Shown here: piece by piece, positions 51,065 to 60,769 of the stretch
Layout of the letters: every line of letters begins with the position of its first letter
How positions within the stretch are numbered: position 1 is the stretch's first letter
DNA from: Algoriphagus machipongonensis
GTDB taxonomy: Bacteria; Bacteroidota; Bacteroidia; Cytophagales; Cyclobacteriaceae
NCBI RefSeq assembly: GCF_000166275.1
Contig: NZ_CM001023.1
Coordinates: 248,001-312,000 of the forward strand
Direction: 5' to 3'
DNA length: 64,000 nucleotides
Position numbers and translations under genes: made by a program
Notes under the pieces: model-generated
Seen by the model: the letters and a program-made list of their open reading frames with translations, nothing else
What the model was told of the DNA's origin: nothing
Databases searched by the model: none

Positions 51065-52924
51065 TTATCTATCCAAAATCACCTTTTCCCGCTTTGGATA
51101 TTTTACCTCATACTGCAAAATAAGTTCTTGCTGAGATCCTGCCGGTATGGAAAGATCCCAAGTAACAATTCCTGTGAGTTCATCAAGTTTTCCACCTGAC
51201 AAGTCGATGGCTTCCACCGAAATTTCAGAATTGACTGAAACAGGAATTTGGTCTTCTATACTGATGCTGATGGGTTGGGATTTGTTATTTTTTACCGTGA
51301 TTTTATATTCTCTCCGCTCAGTGATATTGGATCCTATGGCGCGTTTTTTGGAAAACTCTTCATTCTTATCTCGTTGAATTACAATGCTTTTATCCCTTCC
51401 CATGGAGATTTTGAGTGTATCTTGAATTGAAGAGGCATTCAGTATGGAGCGGCCTACGAAGCCATCTTCAAAGTATAAATTGCTCTCTCCTTCCAGTAAA
51501 CTGTATTGACTCCAGTAGCTGATTTCTGCCACCAAAAACACATCATTATCAACTTTTGGAATGGCCGAATAGAAATAATTGGCAGGAATATCATAGGCTT
51601 TTAAATCCACCATGGTTTTTTCTCCATTGGATTTAATGCTGTAGGGTTCAGCTACTTCGATCTCCACCGTAGTTTGGTTTTCCTGTACAATTGTCTGTAT
51701 TGGCGGAGCAGGCATTGCTTCTTTTCGGGACATATTTTGAATTGCTCTACCAGAATTTTTAGAATAATCCAATGTTACAACTTCATTTAATGCCTGATTG
51801 CTAGGGTCTAGGACGACATTGATGGATGAAGAATTTATTGGCACTGTTTTTTGCTGGTATCCTATAAAAGAGAAGATTAAGGAGGTAGCAGATTTTGGCA
51901 AACTCAAAGAATAAAATCCTTCTATATCTGTGGCTGTTCCAATGGTAGATCCATTTACCAAGACCGTTGCGCCTGGTAAAGGCTCATTGTCTTCGGCAAA
52001 TACTCTTCCCGAAACACTATTGAAGGCTATTCCGCTTTTTGAAAAACTAGTGAATCTAGCAAAATTCAGCTCCCACTTATCGATAGTAGGTACTTGACCA
52101 CTTTCGTTTGGATTTCCATTGGAAAAACGAAGCTTAACATCATTCCAATCCACTCCTGTATTTTGATGTACTTCGGCTTTGTAGTTTAACTTTAATGGAG
52201 AATTCACATCTTTTACTCTCACATCATATTTAGGGTACCAACCTGCATTTGCTACTAAATAGTTTAATTCGAAACTAGCTGGGCCAGCGGCAGTTGCTTT
52301 TACTCGAATCCTAACTTCAGAGGTTGATTTATTGCCTGATTCCTGAATCGTACGAATCTGGTTTTTAAGTTTTTTCTTTTCCTGTTCGCTCTCTTCAAGT
52401 TTTGATACCAACTGATTCACTTCCGTTTTGATCTTAGTGAGTTCGGTTTCATAAAAATCCATTGCTTGCTTGAGCTGAGTCATATTTAACCCACTTTGAC
52501 TTCCTCCGATCGATTGATTTGCATTAAGCAATTTCTCTTGCTGAACGAGTACATCCAAACGAACTTTTGACTCTTCTTCCTTCTTTTCAATCTCCTTTAT
52601 TTGATTCTCAAGTGATGAAACTTCTTCATTAACTTTCTGCTCAGAAAGGTAATCTAAACGCTTGTTGACAGCCTGTATAACGAAATTTCCTTTTCCTTTT
52701 ACCTGTATACTTTTTTCATCTAAATATGGAGAAAGACCCTTGATCAAAATGAATGATTCTCCTGCTAGAATCTGCCCAGAAGAGGTTTCAAAGACTTGAG
52801 CACCATTCAGAAAAACAGTTACTTCCTGAATTTTTGAGGTGAACTTGGTCTCTTTGATTTCTTGAGCAGTAATTTTAAAAGTGATGAATAGAACTAGAGA
52901 AGCAAAGAGTATCAATTTCTTCAT
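51065..52924 (-). CDS. MuiA-family DUF4139 protein with embedded CarboxypepD_reg-like domain
   Basis: A 619-residue secreted protein from the chosen ATG (MKKLILFASLVLFITFKITAQ, signal peptide). The frame to 52990 adds 22 residues without support. Domain order: DUF4140 (about 23-125), coiled coil (about 95-205), DUF4139 start (about 210-290: YYPKYDVRVK type segment), an inserted CarboxypepD_reg-like domain (about 310-395: VSGRVFAEDNEPLPGATVLVNGSTIG), then the rest of DUF4139. MuiA is a mucoidy inhibitor by name only; function in Bacteroidota is unknown. Confidence 0.85.
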   Translation of the reverse strand: MKKLILFASLVLFITFKITAQEIKETKFTSKIQEVTVFLNGAQVFETSSGQILAGESFILIKGLSPYLDEKSIQVKGKGNFVIQAVNKRLDYLSEQKVNEEVSSLENQIKEIEKKEEESKVRLDVLVQQEKLLNANQSIGGSQSGLNMTQLKQAMDFYETELTKIKTEVNQLVSKLEESEQEKKKLKNQIRTIQESGNKSTSEVRIRVKATAAGPASFELNYLVANAGWYPKYDVRVKDVNSPLKLNYKAEVHQNTGVDWNDVKLRFSNGNPNESGQVPTIDKWELNFARFTSFSKSGIAFNSVSGRVFAEDNEPLPGATVLVNGSTIGTATDIEGFYSLSLPKSATSLIFSFIGYQQKTVPINSSSINVVLDPSNQALNEVVTLDYSKNSGRAIQNMSRKEAMPAPPIQTIVQENQTTVEIEVAEPYSIKSNGEKTMVDLKAYDIPANYFYSAIPKVDNDVFLVAEISYWSQYSLLEGESNLYFEDGFVGRSILNASSIQDTLKISMGRDKSIVIQRDKNEEFSKKRAIGSNITERREYKITVKNNKSQPISISIEDQIPVSVNSEISVEAIDLSGGKLDELTGIVTWDLSIPAGSQQELILQYEVKYPKREKVILDR

Positions 52925-52993
52925 AGCAGATCGGATTTGGTTGAAAGAATTTCTTAGTAAACAACGTAAAAAAGTGGGGTTTGGCAACATTTA

Positions 52994-53031
52994 AAACAAA
53001 AAACCCTCTCCAAATTAAATTGAAGAGGGTT
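52994..53031 (-). terminator. Terminator of the S9 peptidase gene
   Basis: On the minus strand AACCCTCT and AGAGGGTT form an 8-bp stem followed by TTTTTTG. It lies between the peptidase stop (53052) and the downstream MuiA-like gene. Confidence 0.75.
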
Positions 53032-53051
53032 TATTAATTTTGTAGAATTAC

Positions 53052-55490
53052 TTATTCCGTCCCTTTTTCCATTTGATTTTTGTTCTTCACAAACTTCTCT
53101 AGCCAAGTGTCCATTTCCCAAAGCGTATGTAAAATAGATTCTTCGGCAGCATATCCATGACTTTCATTCGGTAAAAAGACCAATCTTGCCGTAGCTCCAT
53201 GACCTTTCAGCGCATTGTAATATCGCTCTGATTGAATAGGAAAAGTTCCAGAATTATTATCCGCCTGACCATGAATTAATAGGATGGGCGTTTCTACTTT
53301 ATGAGCAAAAGAGAATGGGGACATGTTGAAATATACATCTGGAGCCTCCCAATAAGTTCTTTGCTCATACTGGAATCCAAAGGGTGTTAAAGTTCTATTG
53401 TATGCACCTGACCTTGCAATTCCTGCAGCAAATAAATTTGTGTGAGACAGTAAGTTAGCAGTCATAAATGCTCCATAGGAATGGCCTCCTACCGCAATTC
53501 TATCACGATCACCGATGCCTAATTCTACAATATGATCTATGGCTGCCTCAGCATTAGCTACCAATTGCTCTATAAAATAATCATTGGGTTCTTTATCACC
53601 TTCACCCACGATTGGCATTTCGGTTCGGTCCATGATAGCATAACCTCTGGTCACCCAATAAAGTGGAGAACCCCAGCTTAATCTGGTAAAAGAATATTTT
53701 GATCCTCTAACTTGAGCCGCCACTTCTTTTGATTTGTACTCTCTTGGATAAGCCCACATTAAAACCGGAAGAGGACCGTCGCTTTCAGGATTATAACCTG
53801 CTGGAGTATAAATGACAGCAGATAAATTCAGTCCATCATTTCTTTCATAAGTAACCAATTGCTTATTGATCCCTTTTAAGGATTCATAAGGATGAGCAAA
53901 TGCAGTCACCTGAATTGGTGCCATTCTCTTTCTGGTATTCACCAACCAATAGTTTGGCTGGATATCGGTACTTTCTTTCAAGGTGATGAATTCAGTACCA
54001 TTGTCGTCAAGCACTTTTACTACACGCTCGTAATAAGGGGCTTGTGATCTCCATAGAATTTCCTGCTCTTTCGTTTTTGTATCGAAAGTGGATAGGAAAG
54101 GCATGTTTCCTTCTGGTGAACCACCTGGACTGGTCATAAAAACTAAGTCACCTTTACGAAGGAGTACATTTCTACCAAATTCATTTTCTGTATAAAGCGG
54201 ATCTCCTGGATCGTTATAGAGATCATCGGATGATCTTTCAATAATTACTTTTTTAGGTTGAGAAGGATCTGAAGGATTGATAACAGATCTCACTTCTTTT
54301 CTGGATTGAGACCAGCGTTCATTGAGAATTGCGAAAGAGTCATCAGACCAAGCAATTCCAGCATATCGATACGGAGTGGAGGTTAATTTTTTCTTAGCGT
54401 CGGAAAAAGGTGCATTGAGTGTAAAAACAACATCTCTTTCCTCAATGTCAACTCGGGCATCTCCTCCATCTTGTGCTTCTACCCAATACAAAGTAGAAGG
54501 TTTATCAGCTCTCCAACTGATATTTCTGGGACCAGTTACTGTGGCATCAAATCCAGTTGGGCGATTTTCATCCAAAGGAATTTCAGCCAAAGTTTTGATT
54601 TTGCTGCCTCCGATAGACCATATTTCTACATCATAAGGAAATCTGTAGGCAGGCACTAAATAAGAAAAAGGCTTTCTTATTTGTTCTACAAGCACATATT
54701 TTCCATCTGGTGACAGGTCCATAGACTTGATCATTCCTGGTTTCCCAATAGGAGTTTTAGTTCCATCCATATCCACTAGCATCAATTGGGCATCGATGAA
54801 ATAGGCAAAAAGCTTTTCCTCAAATGGGTTGGAAAGAAGATCTTGATAAGTTCGACTAGGAGCTGCATCCCCTTCCGTTTCTTGAATAATTGGACCCGCA
54901 GGAGCAGCTGGTTTTTTAGGAACATCTCCCCTGTTTGGGTTAGAGGCTTTGATCAATAGTTTATTTTCTGGAGTCCATGTCAAAGATCTACCCATGACAT
55001 CATTGAGTATGGGTTCGCTGAGTTTTTTTGCCTCCAATGTGCTCATGTCTACCACCCAAAGGCTTATGCCATTTGACTCAGTTTGTGTAAAAGCAAGGTA
55101 GGATTCATCCATTGAGAGAGAAAAATCACCCATGTTGGGTTGAACAGGAAGTCCGGTTATTTGTTTTTCCTCTCCACCTCGGGTCATTTTGATTTTGATA
55201 TTTTCCACTCCTCTTCCACGACTGGGACCTGAAGTAGCCGGATTAATCCTTAAGCCAGCAATCTTTAATTCCGGTTGGGAGAGGTCTTCAATGCTTGGGT
55301 TATCTGCTCTTTCCAAAAGCAGCATCCAGCTTCCATCTTTACTAAAATTGACGGAAGGAGTACTGGGAGCATTGACCAGATCCAAAATTGATTTTGGTGG
55401 TTTCTGGTAGGTAGTTTGAGCCTGAGAGTCAGGCAGAACTGTACCTATCAAAAATACTAAAAGTGATAAAGACTTAAATAACTTTCTCAT
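53052..55490 (-). CDS. S9 family serine peptidase (prolyl oligopeptidase type)
   Basis: An 812-residue secreted peptidase (signal about 1-24, ending QAQ). An N-terminal propeller-like half (about 40-530) precedes the alpha/beta-hydrolase domain. The catalytic Ser is in VGGHSYGAFMTANLL (about 668-682), Asp in IHGQADNNSG (about 743-752) and His in NESHGYAAEES (about 775-785). This subgroup resembles plant glutamyl endopeptidase-like S9 enzymes. Likely acts in the periplasm or outside on short peptides. Confidence 0.92.
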   Translation of the reverse strand: MRKLFKSLSLLVFLIGTVLPDSQAQTTYQKPPKSILDLVNAPSTPSVNFSKDGSWMLLLERADNPSIEDLSQPELKIAGLRINPATSGPSRGRGVENIKIKMTRGGEEKQITGLPVQPNMGDFSLSMDESYLAFTQTESNGISLWVVDMSTLEAKKLSEPILNDVMGRSLTWTPENKLLIKASNPNRGDVPKKPAAPAGPIIQETEGDAAPSRTYQDLLSNPFEEKLFAYFIDAQLMLVDMDGTKTPIGKPGMIKSMDLSPDGKYVLVEQIRKPFSYLVPAYRFPYDVEIWSIGGSKIKTLAEIPLDENRPTGFDATVTGPRNISWRADKPSTLYWVEAQDGGDARVDIEERDVVFTLNAPFSDAKKKLTSTPYRYAGIAWSDDSFAILNERWSQSRKEVRSVINPSDPSQPKKVIIERSSDDLYNDPGDPLYTENEFGRNVLLRKGDLVFMTSPGGSPEGNMPFLSTFDTKTKEQEILWRSQAPYYERVVKVLDDNGTEFITLKESTDIQPNYWLVNTRKRMAPIQVTAFAHPYESLKGINKQLVTYERNDGLNLSAVIYTPAGYNPESDGPLPVLMWAYPREYKSKEVAAQVRGSKYSFTRLSWGSPLYWVTRGYAIMDRTEMPIVGEGDKEPNDYFIEQLVANAEAAIDHIVELGIGDRDRIAVGGHSYGAFMTANLLSHTNLFAAGIARSGAYNRTLTPFGFQYEQRTYWEAPDVYFNMSPFSFAHKVETPILLIHGQADNNSGTFPIQSERYYNALKGHGATARLVFLPNESHGYAAEESILHTLWEMDTWLEKFVKNKNQMEKGTE

Positions 55491-55840
55491 TGTGGTAGGG
55501 TTTAATTTTCCTTATCTAAAATAGCTGATTTTGCTATATAACATGTCGAAAATGAGATCAAAGGTTAGAAATAGAGTTAAGTGCTCAAATAAAGATGAAT
55601 AGGAAATAATGATCGTAAAAAAGGTTACAGTAGTGATGATCTCCTTGAGCTTTTATAAGGAAATGGATCTCGCGTTAAATGGGGCTGTGGAAAAATCATT
55701 CTACTGAACGATCAATATATCAATTATTTTAAGGCATTTATTGTGTTAATGACTGAAAAAATTGTGTTTAAATAATCTAAAATTCAAATTTTTTAAAAAA
55801 AATAATTTAATTTTAACTGAACTGACCAAAACTAATAACT
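55491..55840. other. Intergenic region without a recognised gene
   Basis: AT-rich sequence between divergent S9 peptidase and PKD lipoprotein genes. I see no open frame with a domain, no tRNA and no strong hairpin. It must hold the promoters of both genes, but no exact TAnnTTTG element was singled out. Confidence 0.5.
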
Positions 55841-56209
55841 ATGAAAAAATTATTTTTAAGTACCATCCTTTCTATTTTCTTTCTCGGGTTTTCTACTTCC
55901 TGCTCCGAGGAGGATAAGGATAATTTTGAATGTGCCGTTGAAAGTGGTAAAGTTGACTTATACCATGATGTAGATAGTTCAGATCCGAAAACAATTAATC
56001 TGGAACTGAGGTATGTGGGCAATCATACCGTTTTAGATATTTTGTGGGATTATGGTGATGGGACCTCAGAGACAGTTTCAGGTAAGGAAACTTCCCATAC
56101 CTATGCTGATGCAGGGAATTATAAAGTAACTGCTACCTTTATTATTCAAGAGGACAGCAACAATTTTTGTGAATTTGAATTGGATGAAAATGTGACTGCG
56201 GCAGAGTAA
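55841..56209 (+). CDS. PKD-domain lipoprotein
   Basis: A 122-residue lipoprotein (LGFSTSC lipobox, Cys at about residue 21). The body is a single PKD-like beta-sandwich, with WDYGDGTSETVSGKETSHTYADAGNYKVTATF (about 67-98) as its signature. Such domains bind polysaccharides or proteins or act as spacers. A terminator hairpin follows; the gene appears monocistronic. No specific function can be named. Confidence 0.85.
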   Translation: MKKLFLSTILSIFFLGFSTSCSEEDKDNFECAVESGKVDLYHDVDSSDPKTINLELRYVGNHTVLDILWDYGDGTSETVSGKETSHTYADAGNYKVTATFIIQEDSNNFCEFELDENVTAAE

Positions 56210-56232
56210 AGGTCTTATTTCCAATTATAATT

Positions 56233-56278
56233 AAAGGAAGAAAAAGTATAGAACATGCACTTTTCTTCCTTTTATTTT
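56233..56278 (+). terminator. Terminator after the PKD lipoprotein gene
   Basis: AAAGGAAGAAAA and TTTTCTTCCTTT arms with a T-rich tail (TATTTTGA) lie 23 nt after the stop. Confidence 0.7.
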
Positions 56279-56496
56279 GATAGCTGTTTTAAGTTTTGTT
56301 CGATGGTATTTTTTCCTAAAAGAAAAATATCATAAATGTGTTTGTTATCATAATGAAAACAATGTGATTTTTTTATTTTAAATCTTTTACGTTTGATTTT
56401 CTTTTTAAATGGAGATAAATTTTAAAATCTAGTATTTAAAAATTGTCTTTTGAAAAGATTAAAATTAAATTTTGAAGTATCAAATTCTTCCCTGTT

Positions 56497-58065
56497 ATGA
56501 AACATAATTTATCAATTTTAAAACTTGTCATCATGATGCTACTTTTTGTCCCACTCCTGGGGCAGGCACAAGAAAAACCCAATATCCTGGTGATTATGGG
56601 CGATGACATTGGTTATTGGAATCTTAGCTACAACAACCGTGGAATGATGGGCTACCGTACTCCAAACATCGACCGTCTGGCAAATGAGGGAGCAATTTTC
56701 ACAGATTATTATGCTGAGCAGTCTTGTACTGCTGGTAGAGCCGCATTTATAACTGGGCAAATGCCGGTAAGAACGGGTTTGACTAAAGTAGGAATTCCTG
56801 GCGCTGCTGTTGGGATCCAAAAAGAGGATCCAACTTTGGCGGAATTATTAAAACCTATGGGCTATGCCACAGGTCAGTTTGGGAAAAACCACTTGGGTGA
56901 TAAGGATGAATTCCTTCCTACCAATCATGGTTTTGATGAGTTTTTTGGAAACCTATATCACCTCAATGCTGAGGAAACCCCAGAGAATCCATATTACCCA
57001 AAAAACCCTGCATTTAGAGAAAAATATGGGCCTAGAGGTGTAATAAGAAGTACGGCGGATGGTAAAATCGAAGATACGGGACCATTGACCAAAAAGAGAA
57101 TGGAAACGATAGATCAAGAGGTTTTAACAGCCGCAGAGAGCTTTATTGATCGTTCAGTGGATGCAGACAAACCATTCTTTGTTTGGTTTAATACCACTAG
57201 GATGCACTATGTAACTCATGTTCCTGAAAACTATTCCGGTAGAACAGGCCTTGGAGAATATGCAGATGGTATGGTTCAGCATGACGATCAAATCGGACAA
57301 TTGCTGGACAAATTGGATGAAATGGGTATTGCAGATAATACCATCGTTCTTTATACCACAGATAATGGTCCACATTTTAATATGTGGCCTGATGGAGGAA
57401 TTACTCCTTTCAGAGGAGAGAAAAACACCAACTGGGATGGTGGTTACCGTGTACCAATGATTATCCGCTGGCCAGGAAAAATCAAGCCCGGTACAGTAAT
57501 CAATGAAATTGTGGCTGGAAATGACTGGATGCCAACCTTAATGGCAGCTGTAGGTGAGTCAAATATCAAAGAAAAACTGAAAAGTGGCTATACAATTGGT
57601 GATATGACTTATAAGGTTCACCTAGATGGTTATAACATCTTGCCCTTCTTAACTGGAGAAAAAGAAGTCACGAAGGATCAATATGGAGCGACCAATTTTC
57701 CAAGAAGAGAATTCTATTATTGGAATGACGATGGACAATTAGTGGCGATGAGATATGACCGTTGGAAATTGGTATTTATGGAACAACAGGCCGATAAATT
57801 TGGAGTTTGGATGTACCCATTTGTACAATTAAGAATTCCTTTGATTTTCGATCTAAGAATGGATCCATTCGAAAGAGCACAGCATAACTCCAATAGCTAT
57901 TATGCATGGATGGAGGAGATTATCCAATTTGCTGGCGGTGCTTCCCAAGGCATAGCAGGTGAAATGGTAAAGACATTTGTCGAGTTTCCTCCACGTCAAA
58001 AACCAGATTCATTTAATCTGGATGCAGTTCTTCAATCTTTGACAGCAGGTCAGGAAGGAAATTAA
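56497..58065 (+). CDS. Arylsulfatase-like S1 sulfatase (first of two)
   Basis: A 522-residue secreted sulfatase (signal about 1-25, ending GQAQ). The metal-binding MGDDIGYWN occurs at about residues 34-42. The nucleophile motif is SCTAGRAAF (about 74-82), where the core CxAxR has Ala in place of Pro in the canonical CxPxR, a permitted variant that should still be converted to formylglycine. C-terminal TTDNGPHFNMWP and GGYRVPMIIRWPGK follow the family. Likely cuts sulfate esters in the periplasm. It resembles the 60770 gene throughout. Confidence 0.92.
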   Translation: MKHNLSILKLVIMMLLFVPLLGQAQEKPNILVIMGDDIGYWNLSYNNRGMMGYRTPNIDRLANEGAIFTDYYAEQSCTAGRAAFITGQMPVRTGLTKVGIPGAAVGIQKEDPTLAELLKPMGYATGQFGKNHLGDKDEFLPTNHGFDEFFGNLYHLNAEETPENPYYPKNPAFREKYGPRGVIRSTADGKIEDTGPLTKKRMETIDQEVLTAAESFIDRSVDADKPFFVWFNTTRMHYVTHVPENYSGRTGLGEYADGMVQHDDQIGQLLDKLDEMGIADNTIVLYTTDNGPHFNMWPDGGITPFRGEKNTNWDGGYRVPMIIRWPGKIKPGTVINEIVAGNDWMPTLMAAVGESNIKEKLKSGYTIGDMTYKVHLDGYNILPFLTGEKEVTKDQYGATNFPRREFYYWNDDGQLVAMRYDRWKLVFMEQQADKFGVWMYPFVQLRIPLIFDLRMDPFERAQHNSNSYYAWMEEIIQFAGGASQGIAGEMVKTFVEFPPRQKPDSFNLDAVLQSLTAGQEGN

Positions 58066-58086
58066 AGTTTGAAAATTTATTTAAAA

Positions 58087-58119
58087 ATGGAGCGTCCACA
58101 AGATGCTCCATTTTTTTTC
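58087..58119 (+). terminator. Terminator after the first sulfatase
   Basis: ATGGAGC and GCTCCAT form a 7-bp stem with an 11-nt loop, followed by TTTTTTTT. Confidence 0.85.
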
Positions 58120-58229
58120 CTTTTTTTTGAGAATCAATGAAGAAAGATCGATTTACATGGATTTTGATTTGAAAAACAAACATCTGAAATCATCAAAAAA
58201 TTGTATGAATCATTAACTATTAAGTTTGG

Positions 58230-59417
58230 ATGCAACTAGAACTAAATTTCTTCAATATCATCTATCTCCTTTCTTGTTCTATTGGATTTATTTTGGGTTT
58301 AGTTTTATTAACCTTTGGGATAAAGAGAAAGTCTACGAGTATCCTTTTGGGTTTAAGTTTTTTATTCCTCTCCTATGCCATTTTATTGGCGGGACTAATT
58401 GATTCTGGTTTGATCATTCATTTTCCTAATCTTTTTAGGACTGGAAATGTGGCCGCTTTGATTTATTCTTTTTTGCCCTTTGTATACATTCAATATTCCT
58501 TGTTTCAGCCAAAATTTAGGGTTTGGCATTTAATTCACCTTCTTCCAGCGATGATTTTCATCATAGATTTTATGCCGGTATTTCTATTGGATACAGCGGA
58601 TAAAGTCGCAATGATTTCTTCACAGGTCAATGATCCTTCTTTAATAGTCAGTTATACTCAAAGCAGATTTTTCCCAGACAATTTCCATACTGAGTTTAGA
58701 ACTATCCTGATCAGTATTTATTGGATTATCAGTGTCATTCTCGTTTGGAAGTATAAAAACAAAAATCCCCAGCTTGGAAATAAGCAAATCTTATTCAGAT
58801 GGATCCAGACGTATTTGTTTTTTCAGCTAATCATTATTGCTCCCTTTTATTTAACATTTCAAAGCTCAAACAGTGATTTGGCGTATAAAGCAGTTCATTT
58901 TTCTGGTGCTCTAATGAATTTGGGTACAGGTATTTTTCTTCTTTATTTTCCCAACATTCTCTATGGGACCAATTTTTATAGGAAAAAGTCCAGCGCTTTT
59001 GACAAAGAGGATTTTCAGACATCTAAGGATGAAAAATCTGTTGAAATCGATCATGAAAAAGCGGAGGAACTCAGTAAGACTTTGGACGAACTCTTAAAAA
59101 CCCAAAAGGTATATCTTAGAAAAGGCTATTCAGTTTATGATCTGGCGAAGGATTCTGGGATTCCACATTATTTGCTTAGTCAGTTTATGAATCAGCACCT
59201 GGGAGTTTCATTTCCTGAATTTATCAATAAGGCAAGAGTGATCCATAGTTGTGAGCTTCTCGATCAAGCCCAAACAGAGAATTATACTTTAGAAGCAATT
59301 GGAGAATTGTCAGGATTCAGCAATCGGAATTCTTTTTCTTCTGCTTTTAAAAAAGTGACAGGTAAATCTCCTTCAGTTTACCTCAAAGAGAGAGGATCCA
59401 TCCGAGATGAAGGATAA
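58230..59417 (+). CDS. AraC-family regulator with membrane N-terminal domain
   Basis: A 395-residue membrane-bound regulator. Seven or so hydrophobic segments fill about residues 1-250. The C-terminal HTH_18/AraC domain (about 285-390) has YSVYDLAKDSGIPHYLLSQFMNQHLGVSFPEFINKARVIHSCELL and SNRNSFSSAFKKVTGKSPSVY. This type (7TM-like + AraC) is common in Bacteroidota. Placed between two sulfatase genes, it may respond to a sulfated or phosphorylated substrate; this is inference. Confidence 0.88.
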   Translation: MQLELNFFNIIYLLSCSIGFILGLVLLTFGIKRKSTSILLGLSFLFLSYAILLAGLIDSGLIIHFPNLFRTGNVAALIYSFLPFVYIQYSLFQPKFRVWHLIHLLPAMIFIIDFMPVFLLDTADKVAMISSQVNDPSLIVSYTQSRFFPDNFHTEFRTILISIYWIISVILVWKYKNKNPQLGNKQILFRWIQTYLFFQLIIIAPFYLTFQSSNSDLAYKAVHFSGALMNLGTGIFLLYFPNILYGTNFYRKKSSAFDKEDFQTSKDEKSVEIDHEKAEELSKTLDELLKTQKVYLRKGYSVYDLAKDSGIPHYLLSQFMNQHLGVSFPEFINKARVIHSCELLDQAQTENYTLEAIGELSGFSNRNSFSSAFKKVTGKSPSVYLKERGSIRDEG

Positions 59418-59666
59418 GCACCATTTTTTATGCACAAATAGCCCTGATTTTTGCACATTCAAGAAGACTGAATAAAAGTTGCTTCTTTTAGTTATTTATC
59501 TTGATCAGTCCTATTTCCTTGTGAGAAGTATTAGTTGGGGTAAAGATTAACTGAAAGTTATTTTTTATCCTTTTTAAGCATTTAACTATTACATAATAGG
59601 ATTTTAATTATCCAATTTCTAATTTATAGAACCTTTTTATTTATCCATATTCACCTTTTTCAGATT

Positions 59667-60722
59667 ATGAGACATCTATTTTCTGGTAAACTGGCCAAAT
59701 TAATTTTCTTCCCAGTAGCAGTTTCAATCCTTATTTCATGCGGGGCTCCAGAAGAAAAGACCTCTAATACCTCTGCAACTTTAGATGCTGCTGAAAGTTC
59801 CACTGATTTTTTGTCGTCTTGGCAAGATGGGCCAAAGAATAAAATTATGGATTGGGTTAAATCAACTACGACAGAAGGCTCTACAGATTTTATTCCCGAA
59901 AAAGACCGAATTGCAGTTTTTGACAATGACGGGACACTCTGGTCTGAGCAGCCCTATTATTTCCAATTGGCTTTTGCTATTGATGAAGTAAAAAGATTAG
60001 CTCCCGAGAATCCTGATTGGGAAAAAGACCCTTCGCTCAATGCTTTAATCAAGGGGGATATGGCAGGCTTTATGGCCGGTGGAGAAAAAGCACTTCTTAA
60101 AGCTGTGGCAGTGACCCACTCCGAGATGACTGTGGATGAGTTCGATGCTAGGGTGAAAAACTGGATCAAAACGGCGACCCATCCCAAAACAGGTAAGCAT
60201 TATAATGAAATGATTTTTCAACCCATGCTGGAATTGCTCCAATATCTAAGGGCAAATGGGTTTAAGACATTTATTGTTTCTGGAGGCGGTATAGACTTTA
60301 TGAGGGCTTGGACAGAAGAGGCATATGGAATTCCTCCTTATCAAGTGGTTGGTTCTCAATTTGGATTATCTTATGTGGACACTACAGCTAGTCCCGAATT
60401 GATCAAGATTCCAGAACTTGTTTTTTTGGATGACAAAGGTGAAAAACCTGTTGGGATTTACCGAAATATAGGGAAGAGACCTGTTTTTGCCGGTGGCAAT
60501 AGCGATGGCGACTACCAAATGCTTCAATATACTTCCACTGGAGACGGCGCTCGCTTTGGATTAATAGTTCACCATACCGATTCCGTGAGAGAGGTTGCAT
60601 ATGATCGTGAATCACATATCGGCCAATTGAATAAAGGGCTTGATGATGCCGCAAAATACAATTGGCTAATTGTGGATATGGCGAAGGACTGGAAAGTCAT
60701 TTACCCCTATGAGTTGAAGTAG
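59667..60722 (+). CDS. HAD-superfamily acid phosphatase-like lipoprotein
   Basis: A 351-residue lipoprotein (ISILISC lipobox, Cys at about residue 26). HAD motif I is VFDNDGTLWSEQ (about 87-98), motif II IVSGGG (about 208-213), and FAGGNSDGDYQML (about 273-285) supplies the acidic motif IV. The overall fold suggests a periplasmic, nonspecific phosphatase. It is 47 nt upstream of the second sulfatase gene, so the pair may be an operon. Substrate unknown. Confidence 0.85.
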   Translation: MRHLFSGKLAKLIFFPVAVSILISCGAPEEKTSNTSATLDAAESSTDFLSSWQDGPKNKIMDWVKSTTTEGSTDFIPEKDRIAVFDNDGTLWSEQPYYFQLAFAIDEVKRLAPENPDWEKDPSLNALIKGDMAGFMAGGEKALLKAVAVTHSEMTVDEFDARVKNWIKTATHPKTGKHYNEMIFQPMLELLQYLRANGFKTFIVSGGGIDFMRAWTEEAYGIPPYQVVGSQFGLSYVDTTASPELIKIPELVFLDDKGEKPVGIYRNIGKRPVFAGGNSDGDYQMLQYTSTGDGARFGLIVHHTDSVREVAYDRESHIGQLNKGLDDAAKYNWLIVDMAKDWKVIYPYELK

Positions 60723-60769
60723 TTTTAATTAGCAAATTTTAAACATGTAATAACTTTTAATTTATATCT

